A stretch of 64,000 bases of DNA, taken from the NCBI GenBank assembly GCA_920105625.2, contig OV050031.1:227154194-227218193 (forward strand), read 5' to 3'. The stretch's first letter is position 1; each line of letters starts with the position of its first letter. Below the pieces are notes generated by a model, which ran no database searches, was not told the origin of the DNA, and saw nothing but the letters and a program-made list of their open reading frames with translations. This DNA is from Clusia tigrina. Taxonomy: Eukaryota > Arthropoda > Insecta > Diptera > Clusiidae. The position numbers and the translations under genes were made by a program. Below are positions 11,331 to 24,500 of the stretch, one piece after another.

Positions 11331-14094
11331 GAGAATGAACTGAGTATGACATGCAGAACTTCCTGTAGTATTCAGGGATTGCAATTCAAGGAAATTCCAG
11401 CTTCCTTTGGAGTTGAATATAATGATGGTAGGCAGGGCAAAGCCTCAGACACTTCGCTTCGGAGCCATTCATGAATCAGTACCCGAACTGCTGGGTGGAT
11501 TTGGTGGAGAACGCGGTTTGTGTGGCTCTTGCAGTGGAGATGAGAGCTAGTGGAGGATTCCCCCTCTCTCTCTCTCCGCAAGGTTTTCTACTGATTGTGC
11601 AGCAAGCCGATATGGCAACTATTTATGAGTGTTCCACAATAACAACCTAATCAAGTGTTAATAATGGGGGAGAATAGAAAGAACAGCAGGGAAACGCTGC
11701 CGCTTGCTGCACGCTGCATGCTGATAAGAGTGCGGTATCAGAAGCAGCTCAGCAGCAGTTCGCAATTCCTGCTCATATCTTCACAGCGACATAATTCCTC
11801 GCAAATGATACACCAATTGCTCATAGCTCTGCTAAGCTCTTCACAGGGGCTGTCGTATTCATTTGTGGCCCAGTGGCAGCATGGAGCCTTTGACATGCGT
11901 TCGCTCCGCTAGGATAATTCCTGGTTACATGCGCCGAGTGACTATTCCCGTAGCACAACGAATTGCTGCGACGCGCTCCTCCCCAGGCTGTGGAGTGCGA
12001 TGGCTCAGCACCGCCAGTGCGGAATTGATTCCCTTTGTGCGTGGCTGCGAATTAATGTGTCAATTGGAATTTTATTTCCGTTTCGAAATGTTTGCAAACA
12101 TTTTTCACTCGTGCTGCCATTGTGCACCGACTGCGCGTTGTGCGGCGTCCTCTGCACCCCATTTGCAATGTTTGCCATCCCAATGAGTTACTACTCGCAC
12201 TGTCGCTCTGCCGCTCGTTTACTTTGTTGCTGGTTAATGTATCTTTAACGAGAGTTTGGTTTGTGTTGTTTGCTCAGCAAATTGAATTTTCCATTTTCGT
12301 TTCATTTTTTGCACTCCGCTGCTCTGCTCACAATTCGTTTGCGTTCTGTTTAATGAAGTCCGCTGCTGCCGGTTACTGTCGAGAGTTGAGCTCCGGTTGC
12401 ATCATAGCGCCCCATTTGCACATTGCAGGCATCTCCAACGTTTGCATGCTAGAACTGAATGTACCCGTATAGTGTTTGTCTGACTCGCTGCTTTCGGTGC
12501 TTCCAGGGCACATTTGTGAATGTCCTTCTGTAGTTTGGCATTCCAGGATCTGGCTTCCATCTTCAACATGATTTTTTATGATCGATGCTCGCTTGGTGTT
12601 GTCTTCCATTGATGTCCTCTATGGTGCCTACATTGCACCAATTCTAGTATACTGGGGAACATTCCTGTGTCTCGTCTTCTGCTCTGGCCCAGGACTAGAA
12701 ATGTGTATTGGACTTCAAATCCTTCCCATTAAAATTAAGTTTTCAACTTTTCAGATTATTCTGCTGAGTTTCAGTCTCGATTAGAATGTCGTTTATATAA
12801 AATAATGCTGATAAGTTAATCGAAGATGCCTCTGAACATTCCGAGGTATGAATCTGGTCCTTGAGAAGTAGGCTTCAGTCCTTAGAAACTCGTAACTTTT
12901 TTGGTTACTATCGGAGCTGTTGAGTCTCTCTTGTGGTCTTTCAAGTGGCACTGAGTGATACAATTTATAGATTATGCCCCACTTTGATAAGGATAGGATA
13001 AGGAAGAATCAGTAATTTGAGCGACTTGCGGAAATCCGATATTCCTTAATGGAAAAAAATTTGGTTCTCCAATGTCTGTTTTCTGCATGATATCAAAGAA
13101 CTCCAAAGGACTTATTACCGAAAGGACTCAGCTCTATCATGCATAGAAAATTCCGGGATATGTTTTCTTCCCGTGAAAGGAGAAATGATTGATTCCCCCT
13201 CTTAATTTTTATTCAGAATAGGACTGAAAGTGACCAAAAACTACAGAGAGCTGGGGATGGATGTCAAATCTCTAGGATTGTGTGTGGAACCGAACAGTGT
13301 TATTTGGAAGTATATCTCAAATAGCCACAATTGAGTGTATGCGAATAATAATCAGGATTTACTCACCGTTTACGTAGTAAGGTAATGGAAAGTACTGCCA
13401 TAACCTGGCACATATCTGGGGAAATGTAACACAGAAACGGAGGGGGAAATCAAGGAGATACAGTACACAAAATCATGAAGAAATCACCGATGTGTTGAGG
13501 TAATTGACAATAGTATTTGGTATTGCAATTGTGTTCAGAGACCTGACGAGAGATGTGAGTCGGTTACTTCAGAGCGTGTGAGGGATTATTGCTTACTCTT
13601 CCGGGTACTTTATGGGTGAGGCTCCCACAGATGTGCTGCAATTTCCTTAATTCACTTTGATTTCTAAAGGTCATCCTCCCCTCCAAACCATCTCACACCA
13701 TATTTCGTTAGTTACTCTGGTGAAGCATAGAAAGATACGTTGGGAGAGAAAGTGTGTTCGGAAGACACCAGCGCTAATGTTGTAATAACTGTGGTAACAA
13801 GGACGCTATTTATGTGTGATGATAGCTAAAGACGAGCAGGGACTTCGCATTTTTGAAAGAAAGGTTCTACACAAGAAAAGTGCAAAAGAAGGTGTGGTCA
13901 AATTCGCTAAATCTCCGGGATTTAGTGCGGTTCAGTCATGTTTGCGCCACGTTTGACAATTAAAGTTCTCTAAAGAGATTCTGCCACCAGGTGCACCTGA
14001 AGGCTTTGACCACCATGTTTCGATAACGATTGAAATGGAAGGAGAGCAGTGGTGGGGAATGCAGTATTAAAGGAAGATGTTGAGAGGAAGGTCA

Positions 14095-14248
14095 CTGAGG
14101 ATACTAAGATCTCCTCGAGGTGTGACGTTGCCTGATGATGTAGATGGTGATGGAGATGGTGGGGGACTGTCTGAGGATGCTAACATCACCTCTAGGTGTG
14201 ACGCTGCCTGATGATGTAGATGGTGATGGTGATGGTGGGGAACTGCCT
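14095..14248 (+). repeat. 76-bp tandem duplication
   Basis: CTGAGGATACTAAGATCTCC at 14095 and CTGAGGATGCTAACATCACC at 14171 each begin a 76-bp unit ending in a GATGGTGATGG-type run. The two units differ at several sites. No coding potential is evident. Confidence 0.8.
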
Positions 14249-15859
14249 ACCAAGAGTTTGGGGAATTGAACGCAGACGATTTTGCTTTACAAAGTTGCCA
14301 ATTTTGCAATGATCTCCACAAATTTCGTCCTTAGTTTGGGTCAGGAGCTCATTTGAAATAAAGATTCATGGGTTTGGACACTTTGAATAATGGTTAACTT
14401 TCATTTTGGATTTATTCTACAGTTCTCTGCATTAGTTCTTCAGAGACATTCACACTGTTTGAAGCTTATCCTCTTCGCTCGGCGAAGCCACTCTGAAGAA
14501 CCACCAAGATCGCTTCGCATTGTGGATCGGTGTTAGGCAGGGTGCCGGAACTGTTACATAAACAGCTCTGGAAGTGCCCGCGTCCCGCTGCCGCCGTTCC
14601 AGCAGTGCCCATTTCAAATTTTAATTGATAAACTGAACTTCCGTTACAGAATTGTGTGACTCTAGTTGTAGAATTACGCTGCGGCCGTTGGCAGCTTCGC
14701 TTCCAATTCGCGAAGCACTTCAACAAACTTTTTATTAACGAGTATTTATTTTTCGCTCATTGCTCAAATTGAAATTTTTATGTTTTTGCGTGTTTGAAGG
14801 GCGCTTTCGAAATCTGAATAAACAAATTGTGTATTTTTAGCAGCCGCACGAACGCTCGATAAGCACACTTCTAAGCACTCATTTGGTCCAACCGGAAATA
14901 GGCTTTCGCTTGAGGCTTTTGGACTTCTTGTGCGCCTGTGACGCGAGCGCGCGCTTATCAGGAGCGGCGTGTGTGAGCAGAGAAGCCGAGTTAGCCGTTA
15001 CTTTGTGGAATTGTAGCAATTATTTGAAAAAGCACAAAAAATTGAAAAATGCGGAACTACCAATTTGTATTTGGTTACTCGCGCCTACACAGCTGCCAGC
15101 GTGGACGGAGGAACCAGAGCGCCACCGAACATAAGCAGGCGCGCTCACTCAATTGCTTAGTCTGCGAGTTTAATAGGTGTTCTAACTGTACGAGCACCCA
15201 GCGGAGGCGCATCTATGGACGTGTGCATTTGTGTGCCGGGGTCGCATGTGGACTTCGATTCAAATGTTCTCACAGACATCCAGGGCCAGTGGTAACAGAT
15301 GCCCCCGTTCAAGGCGGTCGCTCAGTGATTTTATGCTTAATGAGGCGGACAGCTGACACTGACGCCATTCATTCAATGGGAATTTGGGTGTTTGGGTAGG
15401 GACGCAAGCGGTAGTTCCAGATTGTAGTACTGGCGATTATGGTGAGGGAAGAGAAAGGAGAGTATCACACTTAGTTGCATAATCCGCTGATATCGAGAAT
15501 TCATGGGCAGTGGGACAATTCATTACGCAGAGTCATAAGACACTGGGACACAGTGCAGATTTTGTTGGCAACTAGAATCCGGAGTATGCTAAACCCAAGA
15601 AAGGAATTGCTGACTTCAAGCAATTAATAAATCAGTTTCAATGAGGATTGTTGCGAAATGATATGAAAGCTTTTTATTACTGAATTTAAGAAGTACAATT
15701 TCTGACTTTGACTTGGAAGTTCTGATTATAGGCAATTACTTAATTTAAGTAATTAATTTCCTATTTTATGCGAACTATAAGAAATTTAAAAACATATTCG
15801 GAGTTTCTGAATTTCATAAATTGAGTATTTAACTTTATTGATTGAATGGCATTAAGACA

Positions 15860-16512
15860 CTGAAGAACTGTTTTTGAGTTCCATAATATCATTAAATAAG
15901 TCACTTAGTTTCAGTAATTGAATCCTTGACTTCAAGAAATGTAAGGACATATATCCTGTCATGATCTTACTACATTTCTGTATTTCTATTGCTGATTTCC
16001 ACAACTAAAGAATAGTTTTCGTTACTGAAAATAAGTAATTACTTTACTAGTTTTCAGTAATTTCTTTGAGACTTCCTCAGTAAGTGTATTGTTGACTTTA
16101 AGAAACTGAAAAACCAATTTTGAGTCTTAGAATATCATGAAGTAAGATACTTAATATCAGTAATTGAATTTTTAGCTTCAAGAAATTGAAGGACAGGCCT
16201 TTATTTCCTGAATAATCTTACTTCATTTCTGTTATGTATATTGAAGAATTCGGTAACTAAAGAATAGCTTTCGTTAATTAAAATAAGCAATTACTTTACT
16301 AGTTTTCAGCAATTTCCTGAAGACTTCCTCAGTAAGTGTATTGGTGACTTTAAGAAACTGAAGGACTCATTTTGAGTTCCTGAATATCATCAATTGAGTT
16401 ATTTTACTAGATTTTAATTTGAATATCATCAATTTAGTTTCTGATTTTGAGTTGCTGAATATCATCAATTTAGTTTCTGATTTTGAGTTGCTGAATATCA
16501 TCAATTGAGTTA
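15860..16512 (+). repeat. AT-rich tandem repeats (~250 bp x2, then 36 bp x3)
   Basis: Two ~250-bp units are recognisable from ACTTTACTAGTTTTCAG at about 16041 and again at about 16292, each followed by ACTTCCTCAGTAAGTGTATT and TTTAAGAAACTGAA. They run into three copies of a 36-bp unit containing CTGAATATCATCAATT at about 16421-16512. The whole stretch looks like a decayed satellite. Confidence 0.7.
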
Positions 16513-16869
16513 GTTCATTTTTGAATTATAATTACTACGCAAGAACTTGTGGAGCTGATTTTGTGTTTCTGAATAAATATAAGTAATTGAGCAACTAAAA
16601 CTCAGAAATTGAGTAGAAACATTTCAATATTAGAGGGTCATGGAAATGGTGCTATGATCAGTACAAATAGACTACCATGAACTGAAGATAAAGAAGTACC
16701 AAGCAAAGCAACTGTTCAATTTGTCGCTTAGGTTCAACACTGCAGCTGTGGCAGTCCCAGCTCCATTACGGATTGTATCAATCACATCTAAGACCACTCA
16801 GAACCCTTTCAAAGCATGTAGTGCTATCCACATAAATCTTCCAAAGGGAACACGCTACTTGCAGGAACT

Positions 16870-17215
16870 GCACCGCGTACCGAGCTGGCAAACATGCCCT
16901 TTCGAAGCAGGGCAGTCGCACATTCCTGGCATTTGAAAGATGTCTCTCGATCGTAAATGTAACTGCCTGGTGCAGACACTTGCCACAGCTGCATCGAAGA
17001 AGCGAAGCACCGCTGCACCGCTGCACATCCTCACCCGCAGCCTCACTCTGGCTCCGTAGCTGCTCATGCTAATTGTGCACACATGTGGTGTTCGGGCGAC
17101 GTTTTATTTGAAGCGGCACCGCCTCAACAATTAACGCCAAACGAGAAAGAAAAGTGAAGCCATTTGAGGGCAGGACCGTTCGTCAGCGGAGAATGCAGCG
17201 CAGGATTTGCTGGCG
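16870..17215 (+). repeat. Diverged ~300-bp duplicate, copy 2
   Basis: Partner of the 10985-11330 block, ~5.9 kb downstream in direct orientation. The most conserved segment is around 17080-17145 (CACACATGTGG through GCGGCACCGCCTCA). It could be a shared mobile element or duplicated intergenic DNA, possibly with conserved regulatory content. Confidence 0.65.
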
Positions 17216-18553
17216 GGAGTGAACCGGAGTGATCAAATGTGAGAAAACACAAGCATTGTTGACATGTGTTGGATCAACCACAACGAGCTGCGGCCTCACA
17301 GTTGAGGAATTCCCTGGAAACGATCTGCGCAGGGGAGTTCAAGTCTCAATTAAGCGAGCACACATGAAATCGAGTTGCAGCAGTTGCTGCCTGCAACTAA
17401 AGCAGCACCGCCTGTCCGTCCTACTGTGCTCCCAACGTATCGATACATCGACGCATCGCATGACGCATCACGGTCGCTGGCTGCGTGCTGTGTGCTGCGA
17501 GCTGAGCGAGAGACAAAGCAGCACAACAACTGATCGGGCGATCGTGTGGATTATGCTGCACTGCTGCTCGTGTGCGCTGTGCTGTGCGGTTCAGTGTTGT
17601 TGCAGGGCTCCATTGGCGCAGATCGTTAGCGGATTAGCGCGTCATTTTCTGGTATCCATGAAGGACTCGACACAAAGAGTAAAAGAAACCAGTGCCACTT
17701 GCTAGCTGAGGAATTGGGGCACTTGTGCATTGATTGCGGCAGCAAAGATATCGCAGGCATTCTCAAAACTATTTACGCCAACAGTGAAAGGGGCTGAGCA
17801 CAAAAAACAGTCGAGCACGAAAAGTAAGACGAAACTTTGTCGAGGCAGAGCGTCAGCGTCGTGTTGATAAGACCCAAAGCCAGATCCAGTGCCAGTGCCT
17901 TAGCCGTCCACATCCATATCCGTTCGCCAGTCGCGCTGCCAGTGCGCGTTCTTGTGCGCAGCGCACTCGGGGGTGTTGGGCGACGGCGAGCACAAGAAGC
18001 GGAAGCGCGGTTGCCGCTGCTGCTGCTGCTACTGCCACCACGACTACAGCGACTACTGTGTGCCTGAGCCTGTGGCGTTTGCGAGCGATCGTGCTGCGCG
18101 ATTCGGTTTCAGATTCTGATTCAGATTTCGCCGTACATTTAGAGCGATCGTCTGCAGCTCTGGTCAGTTGCTTGCTGGCGGTCTTTCCCAACGGGTGTGT
18201 TTGTTCTGTGCGTCGTGGTCGTGGAAAATCTATCCGCGTTGATCCTTGTGCTACTATATTTGCAAATACTGATTAAAAATTACCCAAGGATACAGGATAC
18301 CTGCATCCTTTTAATGCAAAGTGGAACTATCGAATTGCTATTGCGCTCAGTCATGCTGAAGATTCTCAAGTGCCTCCAATAAACAATAAAATTTTACTGT
18401 GTGTTTTCCGAGCAATATCCTGCCAAGCAAAGTGGACATTTTAAAATTGTGTGTACTTAAAAAAAAGTTATTTTTTTCATTTTAATTGTATCGCGAAGGA
18501 CCCAGGATATCGGTTCACTACACTGAGTCAGTCACAAAAATAACTACAACGAA

Positions 18554-18576
18554 ATGGATTTATCGAGGCGGTTGCG
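18554..18576 (+). CDS. Ppn: Ppn first coding exon (23 nt)
   Basis: The ATG at 18554 sits in an acceptable context (CGAAATGG) and encodes MDLSRRL plus two bases of an Arg codon. It is followed by a strong donor GTAAGG at 18577. The acceptor at 42704 (TTTTACTTTCAG) supplies the third base, after which PTALILFIFLLSTIQTSHS forms the hydrophobic signal core. As I recall it, the D. melanogaster papilin start is MDLSRRLCSTAL, so the seven encoded residues match. The resulting intron is 24,128 bp. The phase (2 nt carried over) and residue identity are the evidence; no transcript was available. Confidence 0.85.
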
Positions 18577-21500
18577 GTAAGGATATACATTAAGGACCTT
18601 CATCTACACTCACACACACACACACACACACACACATCTCACTCACCCACATGAGTGTGCTTAAATAAACAGTGGCGCGGAATTGCTTGCTTTGTTGCAT
18701 GTGTGCATGGGCGGCGAGTGTGTTTGCGCGCGTGTAGCTGTGAATGAGTGCGTCGATGGAAATTTTAATATCAATTCAAATTGTTTGCGAGCTGTAATTG
18801 CGCGACTGTGCGTCCGCTCTCCTGCTCCAGTATTTTTTGCGGCTGTGTATTTGCACTGCCATTGAAGGCGTGCTGCTGCTTCGGAGTGTTTGCTCAGCCA
18901 CTTCACTTTATTATCCTTGTGACATGTTTGCCGACAAATTTCACATTGTGCCGAGATTTCTGTTCACTTTTTGCGGCAGTTTTATTCGATTGTGGGAGAT
19001 ATTTCAATATGCTCCACCACGACCTTAAAGTATGTAAAATAATCAAAAATTAAGTTCGTAAGCAATCTCGGCGGCTATTTCAGGATTTTAAGGATACATT
19101 TTTGAGTGTTTCTTTGGTTGTTGAAAACGTCTCCTAAGGGTTACTCCACTGTGGTAGGAATCCATGTGTGCAAAATGGGATTTTGGGTAGAGAGTGTGCG
19201 TTATTGGCCACTCCGTGCTTTGACGGAGCTTTTGCCTGTCCCAGAGAGTTATTCAGAATTCACCCCTCATTTAAGGTTCAGTTGATCATGGTTCAGTTGA
19301 TCACAGTTCAGTTGATCACAATTCAGTTGATCACAGTTCAGTTGATCACAATTCAGTTGATCACAGTGCAGTTCATCACAGTGCAGTTGATCACAATTCA
19401 GTTTATCACAGTTTAGTTGATCACAGTTCAGTTGATCACAGTTCAATTGATCACAGTTCAGCTGATCAAATTTAGACACCGAACAACTCAAGTCTTTTTC
19501 ATGACCCCCCTCTATTGGAGTCCTGTACCCTCCGACCGCTTCCAAAGGTTCCGGGATTTTTATAATCTATCCGGCTAGAACTCATTTTATTCCTCATTTC
19601 ATATGATTTATAAATATACTCCTCAATCCTTTGATGAATTCCTTCTTCACTGATAGTTGCTTTGCCCTTTGTAAAAAGTATTCTGTCCCAACTCCAACAA
19701 TTGTCCACAAACCACGCAGTCCTGCTTGCGGTGAACCCCTTAAACTTAAATTCCATCCATTCTATCTGCTGGTCATGCAGTGCAAGCAGGGGCACTTCCT
19801 GCTTCGCATCTGGATAGAAATGCTGAAAACAAGGTGTGGTCTTTTCATCGTGTACGGCTCCAATGGTCATGGTCACACACTCAGCACATAATTTCAATAT
19901 TTGAGTACATCTAAAAGCTTTTTACTTTAGATCAGCGACGTTCATTCTTGAGCAGTCATTCAGTCAATCGCATATACATCATCTGTGGATCTGCGGTGCT
20001 GCGGATCGGCGCATGCCGCACATTATACGCGATTTGCGGCGAGCAGAACGCCACCTCTTCACTCGAAATGTTGCTTTCCTACGGACCAGCGAAATAGTTT
20101 ACCTATTCGCTCGCAGCTCAGCCCAAAAACGCAAAGCAATCAAACATGCCGTGGTGGCGTGTGTCTGTGCTGCTCCTAGTTGCCAGCGCGAATTAATCTA
20201 AATATTTACTTTACCAAAAAAAGAAAGAAAACAATAAAAAAACTGAGATGTTACCACTGCTCGCATACGCCAAATTCACTTTGAAGTGAAGTGTATCTGC
20301 AACGGACTCGCCATCCGAATCTGGGCATTGGAAGGTGGGCGAAAGTGTCAGTCGGACGGCTCACTGATGTGCACCTGTTGCAGAGCGGTACGCAGCAGTT
20401 CAAAGTTGAAGTGGCCCACATTACAGGTACGCGTCATGCCCACACCCAAACTTATGCACACTCAAATTTTGGAGAGTGCAAATATGCATAAATGCACCCA
20501 GCAGAAAATTTGCATAGCCAATAATTTTAATGAAGAGAGCCATTCATTTAATTTTTTGTTTCCCCATCATACAAAGCTTCAAGGTCAGTCATGGTTGTTC
20601 TGAAATCAGGAAACTTTACGACTCGCCATTCTGAGAGTGACTTCTCCGAGGTGGGAGACGAATCAGTTACTACGCCCGGCAGGCGCGAAGGTTGTGGAAT
20701 CTATTTCGTTACTCTTTGGTAATCACACTATGCCAATTGTTGGAATCATTATTGGTGAAGTAGTAGGGAAGACGTGGGGAAGACTTTTGACTCACTGGGC
20801 CTCTCGATTCAGCTTACAAAATCACCCAATTCCAATTTTAGTTGATTCCCTGTGAAAATCATGCTTTGTTTTTAAGAGTCGCCTCCCATTTGAACAAATT
20901 CCTTCACTCGCATTGTGTTTGCTTTGTGTTCAGCTTCTTCTTCGTACTGCCCTTAAGCGTTTGAGTAATCCTCTGCATAGCGTTCTAAATGTGTTTCCCC
21001 CTTTCCTGTTCTTACTGCACGTCACATTTTCCATGCAGGGTGCCTACAGCTCTTGCCATGCGGCCGACAGCCAACCATCCATCTCTGTACGAGGAGTTAG
21101 TGTTTAGGTTTCTCGTGCTATTTTCGGTGCACGACATAAAATGAACTCCAGAATATGCCACACATACCGCGACTCCCGAAACATATATAAATAGTTCCAC
21201 CGCAGTGAGTAGCACATCCGTCGTATGCAAATGTCCCGCACTTGCATCGCCACAGCCACATTGCGGCACTTGAAATCCCAAAACAGAACAAAGCAGAGAA
21301 TTGGAGTACTGCTCGCCTGTCAAAATTGGTCAAAGAGAGTGAAACACTTTCGTCAACGTTTCGTGTAAATGTGGCCAGCACATGCTGCCGTCTGGAACTG
21401 CCCACTGCGCTCTTCATCACTTCAGCCGAACGTCGGCTTCATGTGCCAAGTGCGGGGCCGGCTGCGCTTGCGTACCGTCTCATTTGATTACTGCTGTGCT

Positions 21501-24500
21501 GATCTCTCAAGTTCGCAGCACTGCTCATTCGCGGCTGCTTGGCGCGCTCCTCACCTCCACCGCACAGGTCGCATAATTACGCAATTTAATGTGCGCACAA
21601 TTGAACAGTCCGTCCAGTCGGTCCATCATTCTGTGCTGTTGTTTGGTCGCCTGCTCAGAGCTCGGAGGCGCGTCAGTCAGGGAGTTGTGGTCTCCGAACT
21701 TGACCCGCCTAGCCTGAGGCTTTATAATCGCACTCTCATTCCATTAATTGATCATGAAAGTGAACGTTATAGTTCCAGTTGTCATAACTGTGCTCATGCG
21801 CTGTTTAACTCGTTGTGTACAAACCGGTCGGTCTATTTCAATAGAAATCAGTTTAGTGAGTTTGGGAACGATATTAAAAAAGATGCGAATCCCAGCTATT
21901 CCGTTCAGTTCAGTTCAGGTTTTGTGCCGTGTTTGGTACTGGTTATTCTTGTCAAGGTGGGTGGTACCTTGCCAAAGTTCTATGGGAGGTAGGCGAGGCA
22001 GTGCAAAAGTGTGCGAACTCTTAGTCCGAGCTTCAATAGGAATTGTTTGATCTGAAGGTCCTTTGAGTTTGTTACTTACTTCGGATGTTGGATGGAATTC
22101 CTTTTATACTAGATCAGTCGGAATGAACATACAAATAATGTATATGTTTCTATTAAGATCTGCTCGGTTAATAAACTGGCAGTATCGATTTTGTATATGC
22201 AATCATTGTGTTGCATCATCAGGGCTTTCAGACAGGTACCGCCAATGGAATACCAAAGTGTAACTTAATTAACCGAGAATAAACTTAATAAAAAGTATTA
22301 AAAAGTCAGTAACTGCCTGGAACAGCAGAAATTCTGTTGATATAAATCTCTGGGATATTTTCAAATATAATGCCAGGAGAGCCCAAACAAGACTTCAAAA
22401 TGGAAAGAAGAAATAAAGCCACTGCAGAAATTTCGGCAATTAAGAAAAGTACTGCTCCCAAGAGTGCTGCTCTCAATAGTCCTGTATAGATTCCTGTATC
22501 ACTCAGATTCCTGTATCGGCAACATTCCTGTATCGGCAAGATTCCTGCGTCGCTAAAATTCCTGCGTCGCTAAGATTCCTGTATGGCTAAGATTCCTATA
22601 TCGCTAAGATTCCTATATCGCTAAGATTCCTGTGTCGCTAAGATTCCTGTATCGCTAAGGTTCGTGTATCGTTAAGATGCATGTATCGCTAAGATTGCTG
22701 TATCGCTAAGATGCCTGTATGGCTAAGATTCGTGTATCGTTAAGATTCCTGTGTCACTAAGATTCCTGTGTCGCTAAGATTCCTGCATCACTCAGATTCC
22801 TGTGTCACTAAGATTCCTGTATCGCTAAGATGCCTGTATCGCTAAGATTCGTGTATCGTTAAGATTCCTGCGTCGCTAAAATTCCTGCGTCGCTAAGATT
22901 CCTGTATGGCTAAGATTCCTATATCGCTAAGATTCCTATATCGCTAAGATTCCTGTGTCGCTAAGATTCCTGTATCGCTAAGGTTCGTGTATCGTTAAGA
23001 TGCATGTATCGCTAAGATTGCTGTATCGCTAAGATGCCTGTATCGCTAAGATTCGTGTATCGTTAAGATTCCTGTGTCACTAAGATTCCTGTGTCGCTAA
23101 GATTCCTGTATCACTCAGATTCCTGTGTCACTAAGATTGCTGTATCGCTAAGATTCCTGCGTCGCTAAGATTCCTGTATGGCTAAGATTCCTATATCGCT
23201 AAGATTCCTATATCGCTAAGATTCCTGTGTCGCTAAGATTCCTGTATCGCTAAGGTTCGTGTATCGTTAAGATGCATGTATCGCTAAGATTGCTGTATCG
23301 CTAAGATGCCTGTATCGCTAAGATTCGTGTATCGTTAAGATTCCTGTGTCACTAAGATTCCTGTGTCGCTAAGATTCCTGTATCACTCAGATTCCTGTGT
23401 CACTAAGATTGCTGTATCGCTAAGATTCCTGCGTCGCTAAGATTCCTGTATGGCTAAGATTCCTATATCGCTAAGATTCCTATATCGCTAAGATTGCTGT
23501 ATCGCTAAGATGCATGTACCGCTAAGATTGCTGTATCGCTAAGATGCCTGTATCGCTAAGATTGCTGTATCGCTAAGATGCATGTACCGCTAAGATTGCT
23601 GTATCGCTAAGATTCCTGTGCCTCTAAGATGCCTGTATCGCTAAGATTCGTGTATCGTTAAGATGCATGTACCGCTAAGATTGCTGTATCGCTAAGATGC
23701 CTGTATCGCTAAGATTGCTGTATCGCTAAGATGCATGTACCGCTAAGATTGCTGTATCGCTAAGATTCCTGTGCCTCTAAGATGCCTGTATCGCTAAGAT
23801 TCGTGTATCGTTAAGATGCATGTACCGCTAAGATTGCTGTATCGCTAAGATTCCTGTGCCTCTAAGATGCCTGTATCGCTAAGATTCCTGTGTCGCTAAG
23901 ATGCCTGTATCGCTAAGATTCCTGTGTCTCTAAGATGCCTGTATCACTCAGATTCCTGTGTCACTAAGATTCCTATATCGCTAAGATGCCTGCATCGCTA
24001 AGATGCCTGTATCGCTAAGATTCGTGTATCGTTAAGATGCATGTATCGCTAAGATTGCTGTATCGCTAAGATGCCTGTATCGCTAAGATTCGTGTATCGT
24101 TAAGATTCCTGTGTCACTAAGATTCCTGTGTCGCTAAGATTCCTGTATCACTCAGATTCCTGTGTCACTAAGATTCCTGTATCGCTAAGATTCCTGTGTC
24201 TCTAAGATGCCTGTATCACTCAGATTCCTGTGTCACTAAGATTCCTATATCGCTAAGATGCCTGCATCGCTAAGATGCCTGTATCGCTAAGATTCGTGTA
24301 TCGTTAAGATGCATGTATCGCTAAGATTGCTGTATCGCTAAGATGCCTGTATCGCTAAGATTCGTGTATCGTTAAGATTCCTGTGTCACTAAGATTCCTG
24401 TGTCGCTAAGATTCCTGTATCACTCAGATTCCTGTGTCACTAAGATTCCTGTATCGCTAAGATGCCTGTACCGCTAAGATTGCTGTATCGCTAAGATGCA

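Larger units (their letters stand above)
8965..18553. other. mIF2-Ppn intergenic region and Ppn 5' UTR
   Basis: About 9.6 kb without a recognisable coding gene. It contains an inverted repeat (10041-10897), dispersed direct duplications (9.7/14.6 kb and 11.0/16.9 kb), a 76-bp tandem duplication (14.1 kb) and AT-rich tandem repeats (15.8-16.5 kb). The last few hundred bases, 17.8-18.55 kb, should include the Ppn promoter and 5' leader. A weak initiator-like TCAGTTG is present at 18164-18170, but no convincing TATA box was seen. Confidence 0.5.

Noticed and set aside
17837..18067. Short ORFs in the presumed Ppn 5' leader
   Set aside because: No coding signature; the GC-rich sequence is open on both strands (17853-18191 minus).
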